A DNA stretch of 64,000 bases from Tatlockia sp. (GTDB lineage Bacteria; Pseudomonadota; Gammaproteobacteria; Legionellales; Legionellaceae), in contig JACCWI010000059.1 of assembly GCA_013697725.1 (NCBI GenBank), forward strand, positions 109,063 through 173,062, given 5' to 3'. How positions within the stretch are numbered: the first letter of the stretch is position 1; each line of letters begins with the position of its first letter. The notes beneath the pieces were generated by a model. That model was not told where the DNA came from, did not search any database, and worked only from the letters and a program-made list of their open reading frames with translations. A program made the translations under genes and the position numbers. Shown here in pieces: positions 49,610 to 59,695 of the stretch.

Positions 49610-50890
49610 ATGTTTAAAAAATTAGAAATTGTTGAAAAATACAAAAATCTTCATTCACTTGAAAAAACTCCTCTTTTAATTGAGTATGAACACAGTCCAG
49701 AATCTTTAGATCAAGATGTGGCAAATTATCGCTTTCATATTAGCTTTACTAACGAGAAAACTGCCCAGGATTTTTTTAAGATTATGGGAAATCACCTTCC
49801 TTTAAGCCTCAAGTCTAATCGAGTAATTGTGGGTACCGATGAAGAAAGCGGCGTTATACCAGCACCGTCTGCTTGGCATTTTCAATGTCCTTTTATTAAT
49901 TTTAAAGATGCGGACACTGCAGAGCAATTTTATTTTTTCATTAAAGAAAGAATTTCCTGGAAAGATAATACTAGTATCACTTGTTTTGAGAGACATAAGC
50001 CTGGTGGTGGAAAGATCGAAAATAACAATTTTTTCGTCTATTTTAGAGGCTTACTTCAGCCGGATTGCTCAATTGAACATAGAAAAAAAATCTTTGATGA
50101 TTGTCTATTCGCTATATTATTATTAAATGCCAATTTACACTCTGATTTAGTATTTCATATTGGTTTGTTGTACCTTCAATGTAAATATACACAACCAGAC
50201 CTTAGACAAAGTATTACAAATACTAGTCAATTTAGAGTACCTCAAGAACATTTCTCACAACCTTTTAAAAAAATATCTTGCAAAATCGAATATAGTTTTT
50301 TTTCAGAGCATGTTATTAAAGACGGTATCCGGTATGGAAGCAACCAATATAATATTCATCTTATTTGCTCAGACAAACAAGAGGCAGTTATATTAAAGAA
50401 AAATATGGATAAGGCTTTAACCAAATTTGGCGGCGTTTTAGAAAACAATGTAGTAACAATTGAACCTTCATTTGATGATCGTCCAAGAGTATGTTTTGAA
50501 CTAAACAATAGGTTAATTGACTTTGTCCTAAAGTTTTGGGATTGTTATGAAGCTAAAACATTCGACTCCTTTGTAAATTTCAATTCTACTAAAGTTATTT
50601 TAGAAAATGATTGCATTAGATTGCCGGGATGGGAGCCGAACAATGTTAAAAAAATTAACACCAATTTAGCTAAAAATTCTATATTTGCTGAGAACGGCCG
50701 ACAATCTACTAATCTTCCCCAAAATTTACCAAACAACAATACAGCCAGTACCGAAAATTTATCAATCGGCGAAATACTCTGTTGGTTGTGCGTACCTATT
50801 ATAGGCTGGCTATATCTTTTATATCGCGCCTTAAATTCCTGTAGTTCTGTAGACACAGAACGCTCTATTCAAAATGGAATTTCAATATAA
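49610..50890 (+). CDS. Hypothetical protein with repeated modules and C-terminal hydrophobic segment, candidate effector
   Basis: 426 residues. AGGTG five bases before the ATG supports this start over a TTG three bases upstream. The soluble part seems to contain three related units with a beta strand then a helix: FHISFTNEKTAQDFF near 42, CPFINFKDADTAEQFY near 94 and IHLICSDKQEAVILKK near 246. Near the C-terminus is a hydrophobic segment (ILCWLCVPIIGWLYLLYRAL) that resembles the one ending the LRR protein at 60332. No family recognised. It follows the coiled-coil gene by 132 bases. Confidence 0.6.
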   Translation: MFKKLEIVEKYKNLHSLEKTPLLIEYEHSPESLDQDVANYRFHISFTNEKTAQDFFKIMGNHLPLSLKSNRVIVGTDEESGVIPAPSAWHFQCPFINFKDADTAEQFYFFIKERISWKDNTSITCFERHKPGGGKIENNNFFVYFRGLLQPDCSIEHRKKIFDDCLFAILLLNANLHSDLVFHIGLLYLQCKYTQPDLRQSITNTSQFRVPQEHFSQPFKKISCKIEYSFFSEHVIKDGIRYGSNQYNIHLICSDKQEAVILKKNMDKALTKFGGVLENNVVTIEPSFDDRPRVCFELNNRLIDFVLKFWDCYEAKTFDSFVNFNSTKVILENDCIRLPGWEPNNVKKINTNLAKNSIFAENGRQSTNLPQNLPNNNTASTENLSIGEILCWLCVPIIGWLYLLYRALNSCSSVDTERSIQNGISI

Positions 50891-50917
50891 AAAAAACCTT
50901 AAGATTACAAATATTAA

Positions 50918-51676
50918 CTAAATAGAGCTAATTTTAGCCTCACGAATTAAAGTTCGCGCTAAGGTTAAATCTTCCCAGGTGTTTATATCTTGTAAAGGTT
51001 CAATACAAGCCTGGTCCACTCTAATCTTATAACCTGCCCATAGCACACGCAATTGTTCTAAAGCCTCACAGGCTTCCAGTTCACAAACAGGCCAGGTTAC
51101 GTAATCAAGTACAAAGGCTGCGCGGTAGGCGTATAAACCAATATGACGAAAAACCTGGGCTAGCGATTTCGGATCATCACGGTGTGCTGGGATTGCGCTT
51201 CTTGAAAAATAAAGGGCATTATTATGGCAATCTCGTACTAATTTCACCACATTCGGATTTTGTAAAAGCTCCATCTGTTCAATTGGCCAACATAAGGTAG
51301 CCACGGGATTTTGCGAGTGATAGAGACTCGCGGCAACTTGAACTATTAATTCCGGTGCAATCAAGGGTTCATCGCCTTGTACATTAACAATGATATCCTC
51401 AGCGGCAAATTGCTCTTTAGCAATTACTTCAGCAATTCTATCTGTTCCTGTTTGATGGCTCTCGGAAGTCATTATTACTTTAGCGCCAAAGTGGCTAGCG
51501 TGTTCAGCAATTTTCTCAGAATCAGTGGCGATGATAATTGATTTTGGTTTCGCTTTAAGCACTTGTTGATAAACTCGTTCCAATACGGTTGCGCCTTCCA
51601 ATTCCAGCAATAATTTTCCCGGAAGTCTTGTTGAGTTAAAACGCGCCGGAATAATGACATGGAAATCAAAACTCAT
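50918..51676 (-). CDS. kdsB: 3-deoxy-manno-octulosonate cytidylyltransferase
   Basis: 252 residues. It activates Kdo as CMP-Kdo for lipid A-core assembly. [13 protein letters not shown] at residues 9-21, NVQGDEPLI near 98 and [10 protein letters not shown] near 185 are diagnostic. Its ATG overlaps the stop of the small trm112-like gene (ATGA), so the two are translationally coupled at the end of the fdxA-yoaA-tsaB operon. Confidence 0.95.
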   Translation of the reverse strand: MSFDFHVIIPARFNSTRLPGKLLLELEGATVLERVYQQVLKAKPKSIIIATDSEKIAEHASHFGAKVIMTSESHQTGTDRIAEVIAKEQFAAEDIIVNVQGDEPLIAPELIVQVAASLYHSQNPVATLCWPIEQMELLQNPNVVKLVRDCHNNALYFSRSAIPAHRDDPKSLAQVFRHIGLYAYRAAFVLDYVTWPVCELEACEALEQLRVLWAGYKIRVDQACIEPLQDINTWEDLTLARTLIREAKISSI

Positions 51677-51852
51677 AACTTGTCCTTCTCATCAAGGGGA
51701 ATTAAGCGCGCTTCCTTCTCCAACATAACCGGTATTTCATCGCGAATCGGGAAAGCTAATCGGTCAAAACGACAAATCAATTCCTTGTCTTTGACTAATA
51801 ATTTACCCTTACAAAGCGGGCAAACGAGAATTTCAAGCAAACGTTTATCCAC
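51673..51852 (-). CDS. Trm112/YcaR family protein
   Basis: 59 residues from a GTG start with AAGGAG seven to ten bases upstream. [18 protein letters not shown] and the later [12 protein letters not shown] are the hallmarks of the bacterial Trm112 (UPF0434) family; Cys11 and Cys14 are present. It overlaps tsaB by eight bases and kdsB by four. ycaR-kdsB adjacency is conserved in gamma-proteobacteria. Role unclear, possibly activator of a methyltransferase. Confidence 0.9.
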   Translation of the reverse strand: MDKRLLEILVCPLCKGKLLVKDKELICRFDRLAFPIRDEIPVMLEKEARLIPLDEKDKL

Positions 51853-52522
51853 GAGCTGCTCCTTGAGTTATTTGATTGCGAATATAAAAAGGTAAGGCAG
51901 AGCTTGCACTAACGCCTTTAATAGTACCTGTTAAAACTAATCGAATCATCGCTTCAGCCTTCGGATAAATTAAATAATGCTCAGAAATTTTAGACCGTAA
52001 CGCAGGATCCAACTGGGGTAAATAGGCTTCATAACCGACGCCAGCAATAATTAAAGGACTATCAGCCGCGGGCTCTAAGCCTATCTTTCCGGCTGGGGAA
52101 ACTTGTTCATTGATTCCCCAATTATCTTTATTAAAGTATGTCCAATAAAGTTCCGACATACGCGCATCTATCACAGCTAATACACTGGGATTTTGCAATC
52201 CTTTGTAAGTTGTTAAAACTTCATTAGCAATCGTGGCTAGACTTGAAACAGGATATAAAGGCAAATCAGCAGCATAGGCTAAGCCCTTAGCTACGGAACA
52301 AGCGATTCGGAGACCGGTGAAGGAACCAGGTCCGCGACCATAGGCAATGCCATCCAAATGCTTTAAATTAACGCCCGCTTTCAATAAAACGCTTTCCACC
52401 ATCGGTAAAAGCAATTGTGCATGACTGCGTTGGCAGCTCTGTGATTCAGAGCGCAATTCGCCGTTTATAATTAGTGCAACAGAAGCACAATCGGTAGATG
52501 TATCAATTGCTAAGAGGTTCAT
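51845..52522 (-). CDS. tsaB: tRNA threonylcarbamoyladenosine biosynthesis protein TsaB
   Basis: 225 residues. It partners TsaD and TsaE in making t6A at position 37 of ANN-decoding tRNAs. N-terminal [25 protein letters not shown] near 35 and [12 protein letters not shown] near 65 match TsaB. Its start overlaps the helicase gene by 20 bases, and its end overlaps the trm112-like gene by eight. Confidence 0.93.
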   Translation of the reverse strand: MNLLAIDTSTDCASVALIINGELRSESQSCQRSHAQLLLPMVESVLLKAGVNLKHLDGIAYGRGPGSFTGLRIACSVAKGLAYAADLPLYPVSSLATIANEVLTTYKGLQNPSVLAVIDARMSELYWTYFNKDNWGINEQVSPAGKIGLEPAADSPLIIAGVGYEAYLPQLDPALRSKISEHYLIYPKAEAMIRLVLTGTIKGVSASSALPFYIRNQITQGAARG

Positions 52523-54473
52523 TCTTTAGTGCCAGGTTATCAATAAAAGTTAATACTTTTTTTTCATCGCGAGTTTTAGGTAAAGACGGCAAGCTCGCAA
52601 AAATTTGACGTCCATAGTCTCTTGAGGTTAAACGGGGATCAGCTATCATAAGCACCCCTCGGTCAGAAGCATCCCGAATCAATCGACCAACTCCTTGCTT
52701 TAAGGCTAAAACAGCATTGGGTAGAGATAATTCATCAAACCCCGACAAACCCAGTGATTTAAGATAGGACATTTTACCACGAACTACCGGATCAACGGGA
52801 TTAGCAAAAGGAAGTTTATCAATAATTACACAGGATAAGGCTTCTCCCTTAACATCAACACCTTCCCAAAAGGTAGCAGTACCCAATAAAACCGCATTAC
52901 CTAACTGGCGAAATCGCGCTAATAAAATAGGCTTTGCTTCTTCACCTTGAATAAGTAGCGGGTAGTTTAAGGTATTGGCCAGCAGTTGAGCAACTAATTT
53001 AAGAGCACGGTGGCTCGTAAAGAGAAAAAAACAGCGTCCGCCACAAGCTTTTATGATTGGCAACGCTTTTTCAACTAAACAGTCATAATAACGTGCATTT
53101 CTAGGATCAGGCAAGTCGCGCGGTAAATAGAGTAAGGCTTGTTGCTGATAATCAAAAGGACTTGCCAAACTTAATGTCTTTGCTGTTGTTAGACCTAGAG
53201 GCTTAATAAAACAATCAAAAGAGGAGGACATAGTTAACGTTGCAGAGGTAAATACAAATGCTGATTCTTGCTTGGCTAAAAATGAACTGAAGGATTCAGC
53301 AATATCCAAAGGTGTCGCATGAAAAATAAGGCTTTGTTTGAATTGTTCAACCCAGCGAATTTGCAATTTATCTTTTTCTTTAAAACTCAGACCTAATTCT
53401 CTTAATTCTTCCAAACGCTTTAAGCAGCGGCTGAGGTTGGGGTTTTCGTTAACTTCAGCAGCATAGAGGCAATTAAGTAATTCGTCCAGGAGGGATTCCA
53501 GCTCGGTCCAAGCTATGGTAAAGGCTTTTGATTGTAGCGCTTCATCCCAGGCGATTCGTTCTTCACGAGAAGAAAGGCCTAAGAACAAATGGTCAATAAC
53601 TTTATCTGTTTTTATACTTAACTGTTTTAAAGGTTGATTTGCCAAGTCCAGAACAGGCCATTCACGTAATAGATCATCCATTAAATCGCGAAGTTGACGT
53701 GTAGAAAGACGTTTTCCATGAAAATTGACAGCGATTTCAGCTAATTGATGAGCCTCATCAAATACCACCATGTCTACGCCCGGCAATAATTCTCCAAAAC
53801 CATCTTCTTTCAAACGTGAGTCGGCAAAAAATAAATGATGATTGATAACCACTAAATCCGCCTCTAATGCTCGTTTGCGCGCTTTGACTAAAAAACAGTG
53901 TTGATATTGCTCACACTCACCGCCCAGGCAATTATCAACGGTAGAGGTGACATAAGGCCAAACTGGGGAATCTTCACTAATTTCAGGTAACTCGACCCGC
54001 TCGCCTTCCATTAATTGCGGTAATTTTTCGCGAATATGTAAAATTTCATGAGCAGAATTTGGGCTAGCAAAACGTCCTTCTTCTGCGTAAAGTTTGATGC
54101 GATGACGGCAAAGGTAATTGGCTCGACCTTTAAGATTTTGCACACGAAGCGATAAGCCCAAAGCACGAGCAAGCATTGGTAAATCTTTTTGCACTAATTG
54201 ATCTTGAAGTGTTTTTGTTGCTGTTGAAATAAGTGCTTTTTTACCGCTTAAAAGACAGGGAAGTAAATAAGCATAGGTTTTCCCCGTTCCAGTTCCAGCT
54301 TCGGCAACCAAGGTTGATTTTTCGACAATGGCTAAAGCAATGGCACTAGATAATTCAATTTGGCCTGGACGAGCGACAAAGCCAGGAATAGCTGTAGCTA
54401 ATCGTCCTTTAGCGCTGAGAACACGTTGACAATGACCTACCACATCGTCAACGGGCTCAACTATTTCTGCCAC
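52503..54473 (-). CDS. yoaA: ATP-dependent helicase, DinG/YoaA family
   Basis: 656 residues. A superfamily 2, XPD-like helicase: Walker [11 protein letters not shown] near 58, iron-sulfur cysteines (YLCRHR near 120, [12 protein letters not shown] near 187), DEAH box near 238, and late motif [12 protein letters not shown] near 603. In E. coli YoaA works with HolC at stalled forks. The GTG start has a poor ribosome site but lies inside the fdxA end, suggesting coupling. Overlaps fdxA by 13 bases. Confidence 0.9.
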   Translation of the reverse strand: MAEIVEPVDDVVGHCQRVLSAKGRLATAIPGFVARPGQIELSSAIALAIVEKSTLVAEAGTGTGKTYAYLLPCLLSGKKALISTATKTLQDQLVQKDLPMLARALGLSLRVQNLKGRANYLCRHRIKLYAEEGRFASPNSAHEILHIREKLPQLMEGERVELPEISEDSPVWPYVTSTVDNCLGGECEQYQHCFLVKARKRALEADLVVINHHLFFADSRLKEDGFGELLPGVDMVVFDEAHQLAEIAVNFHGKRLSTRQLRDLMDDLLREWPVLDLANQPLKQLSIKTDKVIDHLFLGLSSREERIAWDEALQSKAFTIAWTELESLLDELLNCLYAAEVNENPNLSRCLKRLEELRELGLSFKEKDKLQIRWVEQFKQSLIFHATPLDIAESFSSFLAKQESAFVFTSATLTMSSSFDCFIKPLGLTTAKTLSLASPFDYQQQALLYLPRDLPDPRNARYYDCLVEKALPIIKACGGRCFFLFTSHRALKLVAQLLANTLNYPLLIQGEEAKPILLARFRQLGNAVLLGTATFWEGVDVKGEALSCVIIDKLPFANPVDPVVRGKMSYLKSLGLSGFDELSLPNAVLALKQGVGRLIRDASDRGVLMIADPRLTSRDYGRQIFASLPSLPKTRDEKKVLTFIDNLALKNEPLSN

Positions 54474-54796
54474 TCTTTTTGCAGATACTGTAACTTATCG
54501 GGTACCTCTTCCCAAACTTTGGCATCTTCTGGCGCATCTTTTTTGGTGGTGATGTTTGGCCAAGTCTTTGAGAGTTCCGTATTGAGTTGCAAAAACTGCT
54601 GTTGTTCCGGAGATAAATCATCTTCTGACATAATTGCATTGACGGGACATTCAGGTTCACAGAGTGCACAATCAATACACTCGTCAGGATGAATTACTAA
54701 AAAATTAGGGCCTTCATAGAAGCAATCTACTGGGCAAACTTCAACACAGTCGGTGTATTTACATTTAATGCAACTTTCAGTAATAACAAAGGTCAT
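54461..54796 (-). CDS. fdxA: Ferredoxin FdxA (7Fe type)
   Basis: 111 residues from MTFVITE. Cys9, Cys12, Cys17, Cys21 and Cys40, Cys43, Cys46, Cys50 bind a 3Fe-4S and a 4Fe-4S cluster; [15 protein letters not shown] and [13 protein letters not shown] are typical of the Azotobacter FdI-like family. An upstream ATG at 54814 would add six residues not found in the family. First gene of the operon with yoaA, tsaB, trm112 and kdsB. Confidence 0.93.
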   Translation of the reverse strand: MTFVITESCIKCKYTDCVEVCPVDCFYEGPNFLVIHPDECIDCALCEPECPVNAIMSEDDLSPEQQQFLQLNTELSKTWPNITTKKDAPEDAKVWEEVPDKLQYLQKEWQK

Positions 54797-54880
54797 CTTA
54801 GGCTCTATATTCATTAAAATATTAAATTATTAGAGCATAAATCGCGTTAAAATGTAAACGTTCGATCTAGGTGAATAACT

Positions 54881-56167
54881 TTAAACAAGAAGAAATCTGA
54901 AATTCTTTTGAATTTCATCGAGACTGAATTTATTTAGAAAAAGAGAAAAGCTCATCCATGCACTAAGTGCTGCCAGATCACGGAAAGGCGGCGGTAAATA
55001 AACAGGTAGTTCTAATAAACCGCGGTCACGTAATTCAGCAAGGAGCGGTAAATCATCGAGCACCATTTTACCGGTAAATAACAAAGGAATTGAATCAATA
55101 TGCCGCTGACTGATAGCAAAGCGCATGTAATTATAAATTAGCAAAAAACCTTTAGCATAAGACAGATCCTTGGTAAAAGGCCCTCCTTCGGGCGTACTGC
55201 CACGAAAGATACGAACCGCATGATTATAGCTATCTTCTTCTGACAGATCACAGTCAATAAAATAGCGGTAGATATCTAAGAAATTAGCACCTTGTCTGAC
55301 CATATCAAGGCCTATAACACGATTAGTAATTTTGCGAACTCGACCTGGATAGGAGGAAAAAGTTACCACCTCTGTGATAACTGCTAATCCTTCCTGAATA
55401 ACACTTGAAGATGGTGAACCCTTTGATAAAAAGAAACAATAGGGCTGCATTGCTCCATTAAATGTTGTGCCCAAATGAACCCAGCCTTCATGAACTTCAA
55501 GATAGCGAATGTCACGATCGCTAAACATCGCATTTTGACTTAATTTGATATTATCAGCACCGGCTGCTGCATCTGCTACCATGCTATCGCTTACAGACAC
55601 CGTCATCTTATTTGGATGCATGTGAAAAAAATGACTTAGACGTTCTTGTAAAATTTCTTGAGCTTGCTTGGGAGTATAACGTTTTAAATCTGCATCCGAT
55701 TGTAATTGCACATCAAGTGCGGTTAACACATCAAATAAAAGAGTGCCCAGTTCTGATAAACGTGGTCCGCCAGGATAAAAGGCATCATCTGGGCTGCCAT
55801 AGAGTTCCGTTGCCAATTTACTAAAGGTTGGCGTTCCGCGCACAGCCAGCATGCGCACGGCTTGCGAATATTCTTCACATTGCCGTTTGATTAGACGAGT
55901 TATTGGCGTATATTGACCCAGTTTATTTTGCGCATCGCGTAATATTAAACGAAATTCTTCCTGTTTTTGGTGAGCATCAAAAGGAAGCGGCCTTTTTTGA
56001 TAATAGGCTTCGTCTACTGCGGGTTGACAATCTGCTTTATTAGCAAAAAAGTCTTTTTTTATAGAATCATCCCACTTGATGCTATCTAAAATCCGTATCT
56101 GGCTTTGTGCTTCAACAATACGTCTCGATAATTCCTGGATTATTACTAATTCACCCGTTTCTGACAT
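54881..56167 (-). CDS. QEGLA-motif protein (DUF1704/MATCAP-like metalloprotease fold)
   Basis: 428 residues. His226-Glu-Gly-Trp-Val-His231 is an HExxxH motif, and Gln258-Glu259-Gly-Leu-Ala provides a downstream Glu, the arrangement known from the MATCAP tyrosine-carboxypeptidase family. Databases usually name this family 'flavohemoglobin expression-modulating QEGLA motif protein'. No Sec signal is seen, so it is probably cytosolic. Start is ATG at 56167 or the GTG just before. It lies 130 bases past the bamC-like gene. Peptidase activity is inferred. Confidence 0.85.
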   Translation of the reverse strand: MSETGELVIIQELSRRIVEAQSQIRILDSIKWDDSIKKDFFANKADCQPAVDEAYYQKRPLPFDAHQKQEEFRLILRDAQNKLGQYTPITRLIKRQCEEYSQAVRMLAVRGTPTFSKLATELYGSPDDAFYPGGPRLSELGTLLFDVLTALDVQLQSDADLKRYTPKQAQEILQERLSHFFHMHPNKMTVSVSDSMVADAAAGADNIKLSQNAMFSDRDIRYLEVHEGWVHLGTTFNGAMQPYCFFLSKGSPSSSVIQEGLAVITEVVTFSSYPGRVRKITNRVIGLDMVRQGANFLDIYRYFIDCDLSEEDSYNHAVRIFRGSTPEGGPFTKDLSYAKGFLLIYNYMRFAISQRHIDSIPLLFTGKMVLDDLPLLAELRDRGLLELPVYLPPPFRDLAALSAWMSFSLFLNKFSLDEIQKNFRFLLV

Positions 56168-56296
56168 CACTCACTAATCTCCCAAAGAACATCTCTCTTT
56201 TTCCCCTCCCAAGGAAGGCAAGAAGGGACCCGAAAGACGAGCGAGCAATTAAGCTCAAATCTCTCCTTTTTGTTCAATCGGGCTAGTTTTTAGATT

Positions 56297-56527
56297 CTAG
56301 CTAGCTTTTGTTTTCGCAGCCCTAGGTGGGGCAATATTTACCACCGGATCTTTAGTTTGCAGCGGCAAATCATAAAAATGACTAATATTGGCATTGGTTA
56401 ATGGAGGAGGAACAACCACCCGTGAGCCATTTTTACTTTTCAAATAAAACTTGTCCCCATTAGAGTCAAATTGAGAACATGCTGTCATCAGCAAGATAGA
56501 GCTAAGTAAAAAACAAAATTTAATCAC
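56297..56527 (-). CDS. Small lipoprotein, BamC/NlpB N-terminal-like
   Basis: 76 residues. Lipobox LMTAC with lipidated Cys17. The short mature part (YLKSKNGSRVVVPPPL then ISHFYDLP) resembles the unstructured N-terminal part of BamC, which contacts BamD, and lacks the two folded BamC domains. It sits directly after dapA (13 bases), the same position as bamC in E. coli. So it is likely a minimal BamC counterpart in outer-membrane protein assembly; this rests on position and a short motif. Confidence 0.65.
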   Translation of the reverse strand: MIKFCFLLSSILLMTACSQFDSNGDKFYLKSKNGSRVVVPPPLTNANISHFYDLPLQTKDPVVNIAPPRAAKTKAS

Positions 56528-56540
56528 AAAAAATCCTCAT

Positions 56541-57413
56541 TTATAGCAGTTTTAATGTATGCAGTACCTGTTCAATTGCTTCATGGTACTCAGTAGATAA
56601 AGTAGTCAAAGGTAATCGCAGTTCATTTGCGATTAAACCCATTTTATATAAAGCCCATTTGGCAGGAATAGGATTTGACTCAAAGAACATAGCTTGATGC
56701 AAAGGCATAAGTTGTTCATTTAAACGTAAACAGTCTGCATGATCCTCATCTAGGGCAGAATCACAAAATTTTGCCATTTGCCTTGCAGCAACATTTGCAG
56801 AAACTGAGATTACGCCCTTCGCTCCTGCAAGTAGCCATTGAGCCGCGCTTAAATCATCACCACTGTAAACATCGATCGCTCCATCACAAGCACGAAGAAT
56901 TTGCTGTAAGCGAGTCATCTCAGCGGTAGCATCCTTGATACCGATGATGTTTGAAATTTTAGCAAGCCTTGATACGGTTTCAGGTAGGAGATCACATGCT
57001 GTTCGACTAGGAACATTATAAAGTATTATTGGCATAGCAACCGCAGCAGCAATTTGACTATAATGTTGAAAAAGACCCTCTTGCGTAGGTTTAATATAAG
57101 CAGGAGTCATTATTAAGGCCGCATGAGCTCCGCATTCCATCGCCTCAGCAGTTAAAACGATGCAATCTTTAGTTGCGTTCATAGCTGTGCCAGCTATTAC
57201 CGGAATTCTTTCTCGCGCCTGTTCGACAACGGTTCTGATAACGAGTATTTTTTCCTGATGAGACAGAGTTCCACCTTCACCCGTCGTTCCTGCTGCTACA
57301 ATGGCATGACTACCGGCATCAATGTGAAATTCGACTAATTCACGCAACCGTGGCAAATCAACTTTATCTTGGTCGAAAGGGGTAACCAGCGCGACAATGC
57401 TACCTCGAAACAT
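56541..57413 (-). CDS. dapA: 4-hydroxy-tetrahydrodipicolinate synthase
   Basis: 290 residues, canonical length. It condenses pyruvate with aspartate semialdehyde in lysine and diaminopimelate synthesis. Thr44 in GTTGEG, Tyr132 in LYNVPSRT and Schiff-base Lys160 in GIKDAT are all present. First gene of a unit with the bamC-like lipoprotein. Confidence 0.96.
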   Translation of the reverse strand: MFRGSIVALVTPFDQDKVDLPRLRELVEFHIDAGSHAIVAAGTTGEGGTLSHQEKILVIRTVVEQARERIPVIAGTAMNATKDCIVLTAEAMECGAHAALIMTPAYIKPTQEGLFQHYSQIAAAVAMPIILYNVPSRTACDLLPETVSRLAKISNIIGIKDATAEMTRLQQILRACDGAIDVYSGDDLSAAQWLLAGAKGVISVSANVAARQMAKFCDSALDEDHADCLRLNEQLMPLHQAMFFESNPIPAKWALYKMGLIANELRLPLTTLSTEYHEAIEQVLHTLKLL

Positions 57414-57639
57414 AGAGCTCTCTTTTGCGAACAGGAATTTGTTAATAGTACTGTTGGATTAATAAGATCTCAAGTCAAAAAAGCAAACCCGCTTAACTAA
57501 CCTAGTCCCTTATTGAAAATAAACTTGCCTCGAAGACTTTATTGACAATTTATAAAATTTTATGATTAATTATCAATCAAATTGTATTTTATATACTAAA
57601 ATAGCAATTGAGAGAACAATAACAATAAGGAAGACAAAA

Positions 57640-57885
57640 ATGAAAATTCTAATAGCGTCTATAGCTTTTGCGGGTTTAACCTCTTTAGGTCTGAGTTCTT
57701 GTACTTCTACTCAGGTTGGAACAGTTGCTGGAGCAGGAGTTGGTGCAGGTCTTGGTTATGCCGTATCGGGTGGCAGCCCCCTCGGGGCAGGTATAGGGGC
57801 TGGAGCCGGTGCTCTTGTAGGTAATCAAATAGGTCAAGATCAAGACCGATACAATTATTACAATAGACCTTATTATTACTACTAA
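57640..57885 (+). CDS. Glycine-zipper outer-membrane lipoprotein
   Basis: 81 residues. The ATG at 57640 follows AAGGA and gives a lipoprotein signal with LSSC lipobox (Cys21). The mature part has a glycine-zipper membrane motif (GAGVGAGLGYAVSGG and GAGIGAGAGALVG) and ends in a Tyr/Asn-rich tail. Similar to small osmotically or stress-induced lipoproteins (OsmB/YMGG type). A strong terminator follows. Confidence 0.82.
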   Translation: MKILIASIAFAGLTSLGLSSCTSTQVGTVAGAGVGAGLGYAVSGGSPLGAGIGAGAGALVGNQIGQDQDRYNYYNRPYYYY

Positions 57886-57903
57886 AATTGACCGCTCTAA
57901 TTC

Positions 57904-57939
57904 AAAACCCTGATTTTAAAAGCAATCAGGGTTTTTTTT
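57904..57939 (+). terminator. Rho-independent terminator
   Basis: AAAACCCTGATT pairs with AATCAGGGTTTT over a short loop, followed by a run of eight T. It ends the lipoprotein gene at 57640-57885. Confidence 0.9.
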
Positions 57940-58022
57940 GCCTGGATTTTTAATCAGCGGCCAATTAAATTAAATCGCTGCTATACTGGAGAAAACACTT
58001 ACATAACACAGGGATAGTCACC

Positions 58023-58805
58023 ATGAAATTGAAGAATAAAGTCGCTATTGTTACGGGCGCTGCAAGTGGCATTGGGAGAGGGATTGCAATGCTTTATGCC
58101 CGCGAAGGCGCAAAAGTGGCTATTGCTGATTTAAATCTTGATCAAGCCCAACAAGTCGCTGCTGAAATAAATTCAGAAAATGGCCAAGCTATGGCAGTAG
58201 CGATGAATGTTACTGAGGAAGTTCAAGTCAATCAAGCTATCGATGCAGTTGCTCAACATTTTGGCAAGATTGATATTTTAGTGTCTAATGCGGGCATTCA
58301 AATCATCAATCCTATAGTTGAACTCAAATTTTCAGATTGGAAAAAGATGCTGGCCATCCAACTCGATGGCGCCTTTTTAACCACAAAGGCCTGTTTAAAA
58401 TATATGTATGCCGCAGGTAATGGAGGCAGCATTATTTATATGGGTTCGGTTCATTCTAAAGAGGCCTCAAAACTTAAAGCACCCTATGTGACTGCTAAAC
58501 ACGGCTTACTAGGATTGTGTAAGGTTGTAGCTAAAGAAGGGGCAGAATATGGCGTTCATGCGAATGTAATTTGTCCTGGATTTGTACGTACCCCACTTGT
58601 AGAAAAACAAATTCCTGAACAAGCTAAAGAATTGGGTCTAAGTGATGAAGATGTAGTTAAAAAAATTATGCTGAAAGACACAGTAGATGGTCAATTTACC
58701 ACCATTGAGGATGTGGCGGAAACTGCTCTTTTTTTTGCAGCCTTTGGCTCCAATGCCCTGACTGGACAATCGTTGGTCGTAAGCCACGGTTGGTATATGG
58801 AATAA
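58023..58805 (+). CDS. bdhA: 3-hydroxybutyrate dehydrogenase
   Basis: 260 residues. A classical [11 protein letters not shown] at 11-18, NAG near 89, Ser142, Tyr155 and Lys159. The C-terminal part ([20 protein letters not shown] and [12 protein letters not shown]) matches D-3-hydroxybutyrate dehydrogenases. It makes acetoacetate from hydroxybutyrate released from polyhydroxybutyrate, a storage polymer in Legionella. It runs into adc after 15 bases. Confidence 0.92.
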   Translation: MKLKNKVAIVTGAASGIGRGIAMLYAREGAKVAIADLNLDQAQQVAAEINSENGQAMAVAMNVTEEVQVNQAIDAVAQHFGKIDILVSNAGIQIINPIVELKFSDWKKMLAIQLDGAFLTTKACLKYMYAAGNGGSIIYMGSVHSKEASKLKAPYVTAKHGLLGLCKVVAKEGAEYGVHANVICPGFVRTPLVEKQIPEQAKELGLSDEDVVKKIMLKDTVDGQFTTIEDVAETALFFAAFGSNALTGQSLVVSHGWYME

Positions 58806-58820
58806 GGACTGGAGGAAAAA

Positions 58821-59558
58821 ATGGATGAAAATGAGTTAGTAAAAAATGCCTTTGCAATGCCAATTGCCAACCCTTCATATCCACGAGGCCCTTATCTCTT
58901 TACCAATCGCGAGTATTTCATAATTACTTATGAAACGGATATTGATTTGCTCCGGGAAGTGGTCCCTAAGCCTTTGGAAGTAGTTGAGCCTTTAGTCAAT
59001 TTCGAGGTGATTCGCATGCCTGATTCGACAGGCTTTGGCGATTATACCGAATCAGGTCAGGTGATTCCTGTTCGATTTAAGGGTAAATCCGGAAGTTACA
59101 CGCATGCAATGTATCTTGATGATCAACCTCCGATTGCCGCTGGTCGTGAAATTTGGGGTTTTCCAAAGAAATTGGCACAACCTACCTTAAAAGTTGAAAA
59201 AGAGACTTTAATTGGTTTATTAGATTACGGTTCCTGTCGAGTTGCAACGGCAACAATGGGTTTTAAATATCAATGCCTTGATAAAAATGCTGTTGCTAAA
59301 TTGATGTCTGGCGCAAACTACCTTTTAAAAATTATACCTCATGTTGATGGCAGCACTCGCATCTGCGAATTGGTTGAATACCATTTGGAAAACATCGTGG
59401 TTAAAGGAGCCTGGACAGGGCCTGCAAGCCTTGAGTTTGCCTTTCATGCTCTAGCTCCATTGGCTTTTTTGCCGGTGAAAAAAATAGTTAAAGCCGTTCA
59501 TATTTTATCGGACCTAACACTCCCTTATGGTCGAGTTGTCCACGACTATCTTGCCTAA
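58821..59558 (+). CDS. adc: Acetoacetate decarboxylase
   Basis: 245 residues. [12 protein letters not shown] contains Lys116, which corresponds to the Schiff-base lysine of Clostridium Adc, next to Lys117. GGAGG upstream is a good ribosome site. It would convert acetoacetate to acetone and CO2, or act on a related keto acid. Together with bdhA this makes a two-gene ketone-body unit; a thiolase once followed. Confidence 0.9.
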   Translation: MDENELVKNAFAMPIANPSYPRGPYLFTNREYFIITYETDIDLLREVVPKPLEVVEPLVNFEVIRMPDSTGFGDYTESGQVIPVRFKGKSGSYTHAMYLDDQPPIAAGREIWGFPKKLAQPTLKVEKETLIGLLDYGSCRVATATMGFKYQCLDKNAVAKLMSGANYLLKIIPHVDGSTRICELVEYHLENIVVKGAWTGPASLEFAFHALAPLAFLPVKKIVKAVHILSDLTLPYGRVVHDYLA

Positions 59559-59572
59559 ACTAAGATGGAGCA

Positions 59573-59695
59573 ATGAAGACCAGACCGGTTTATGTTGCAG
59601 GTGGAATCAGAACACCCTTCGTCAAATTGATGACTAGCTACAAAGCGATTTCCACTCAAGAATTAATGACCGCTTCAAAGAGCCTGCGGCACTAG
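59573..59695 (+). pseudogene. Truncated thiolase (acetyl-CoA acetyltransferase) start
   Basis: An ATG with GGAG upstream opens 40 codons: MKTRPVYVAGGIRTPFVKL matches the N-terminus of thiolases, then an in-frame stop follows and no further thiolase sequence is recognisable. Its position after bdhA and adc suggests a former third gene of the ketone-body operon. Confidence 0.6.
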
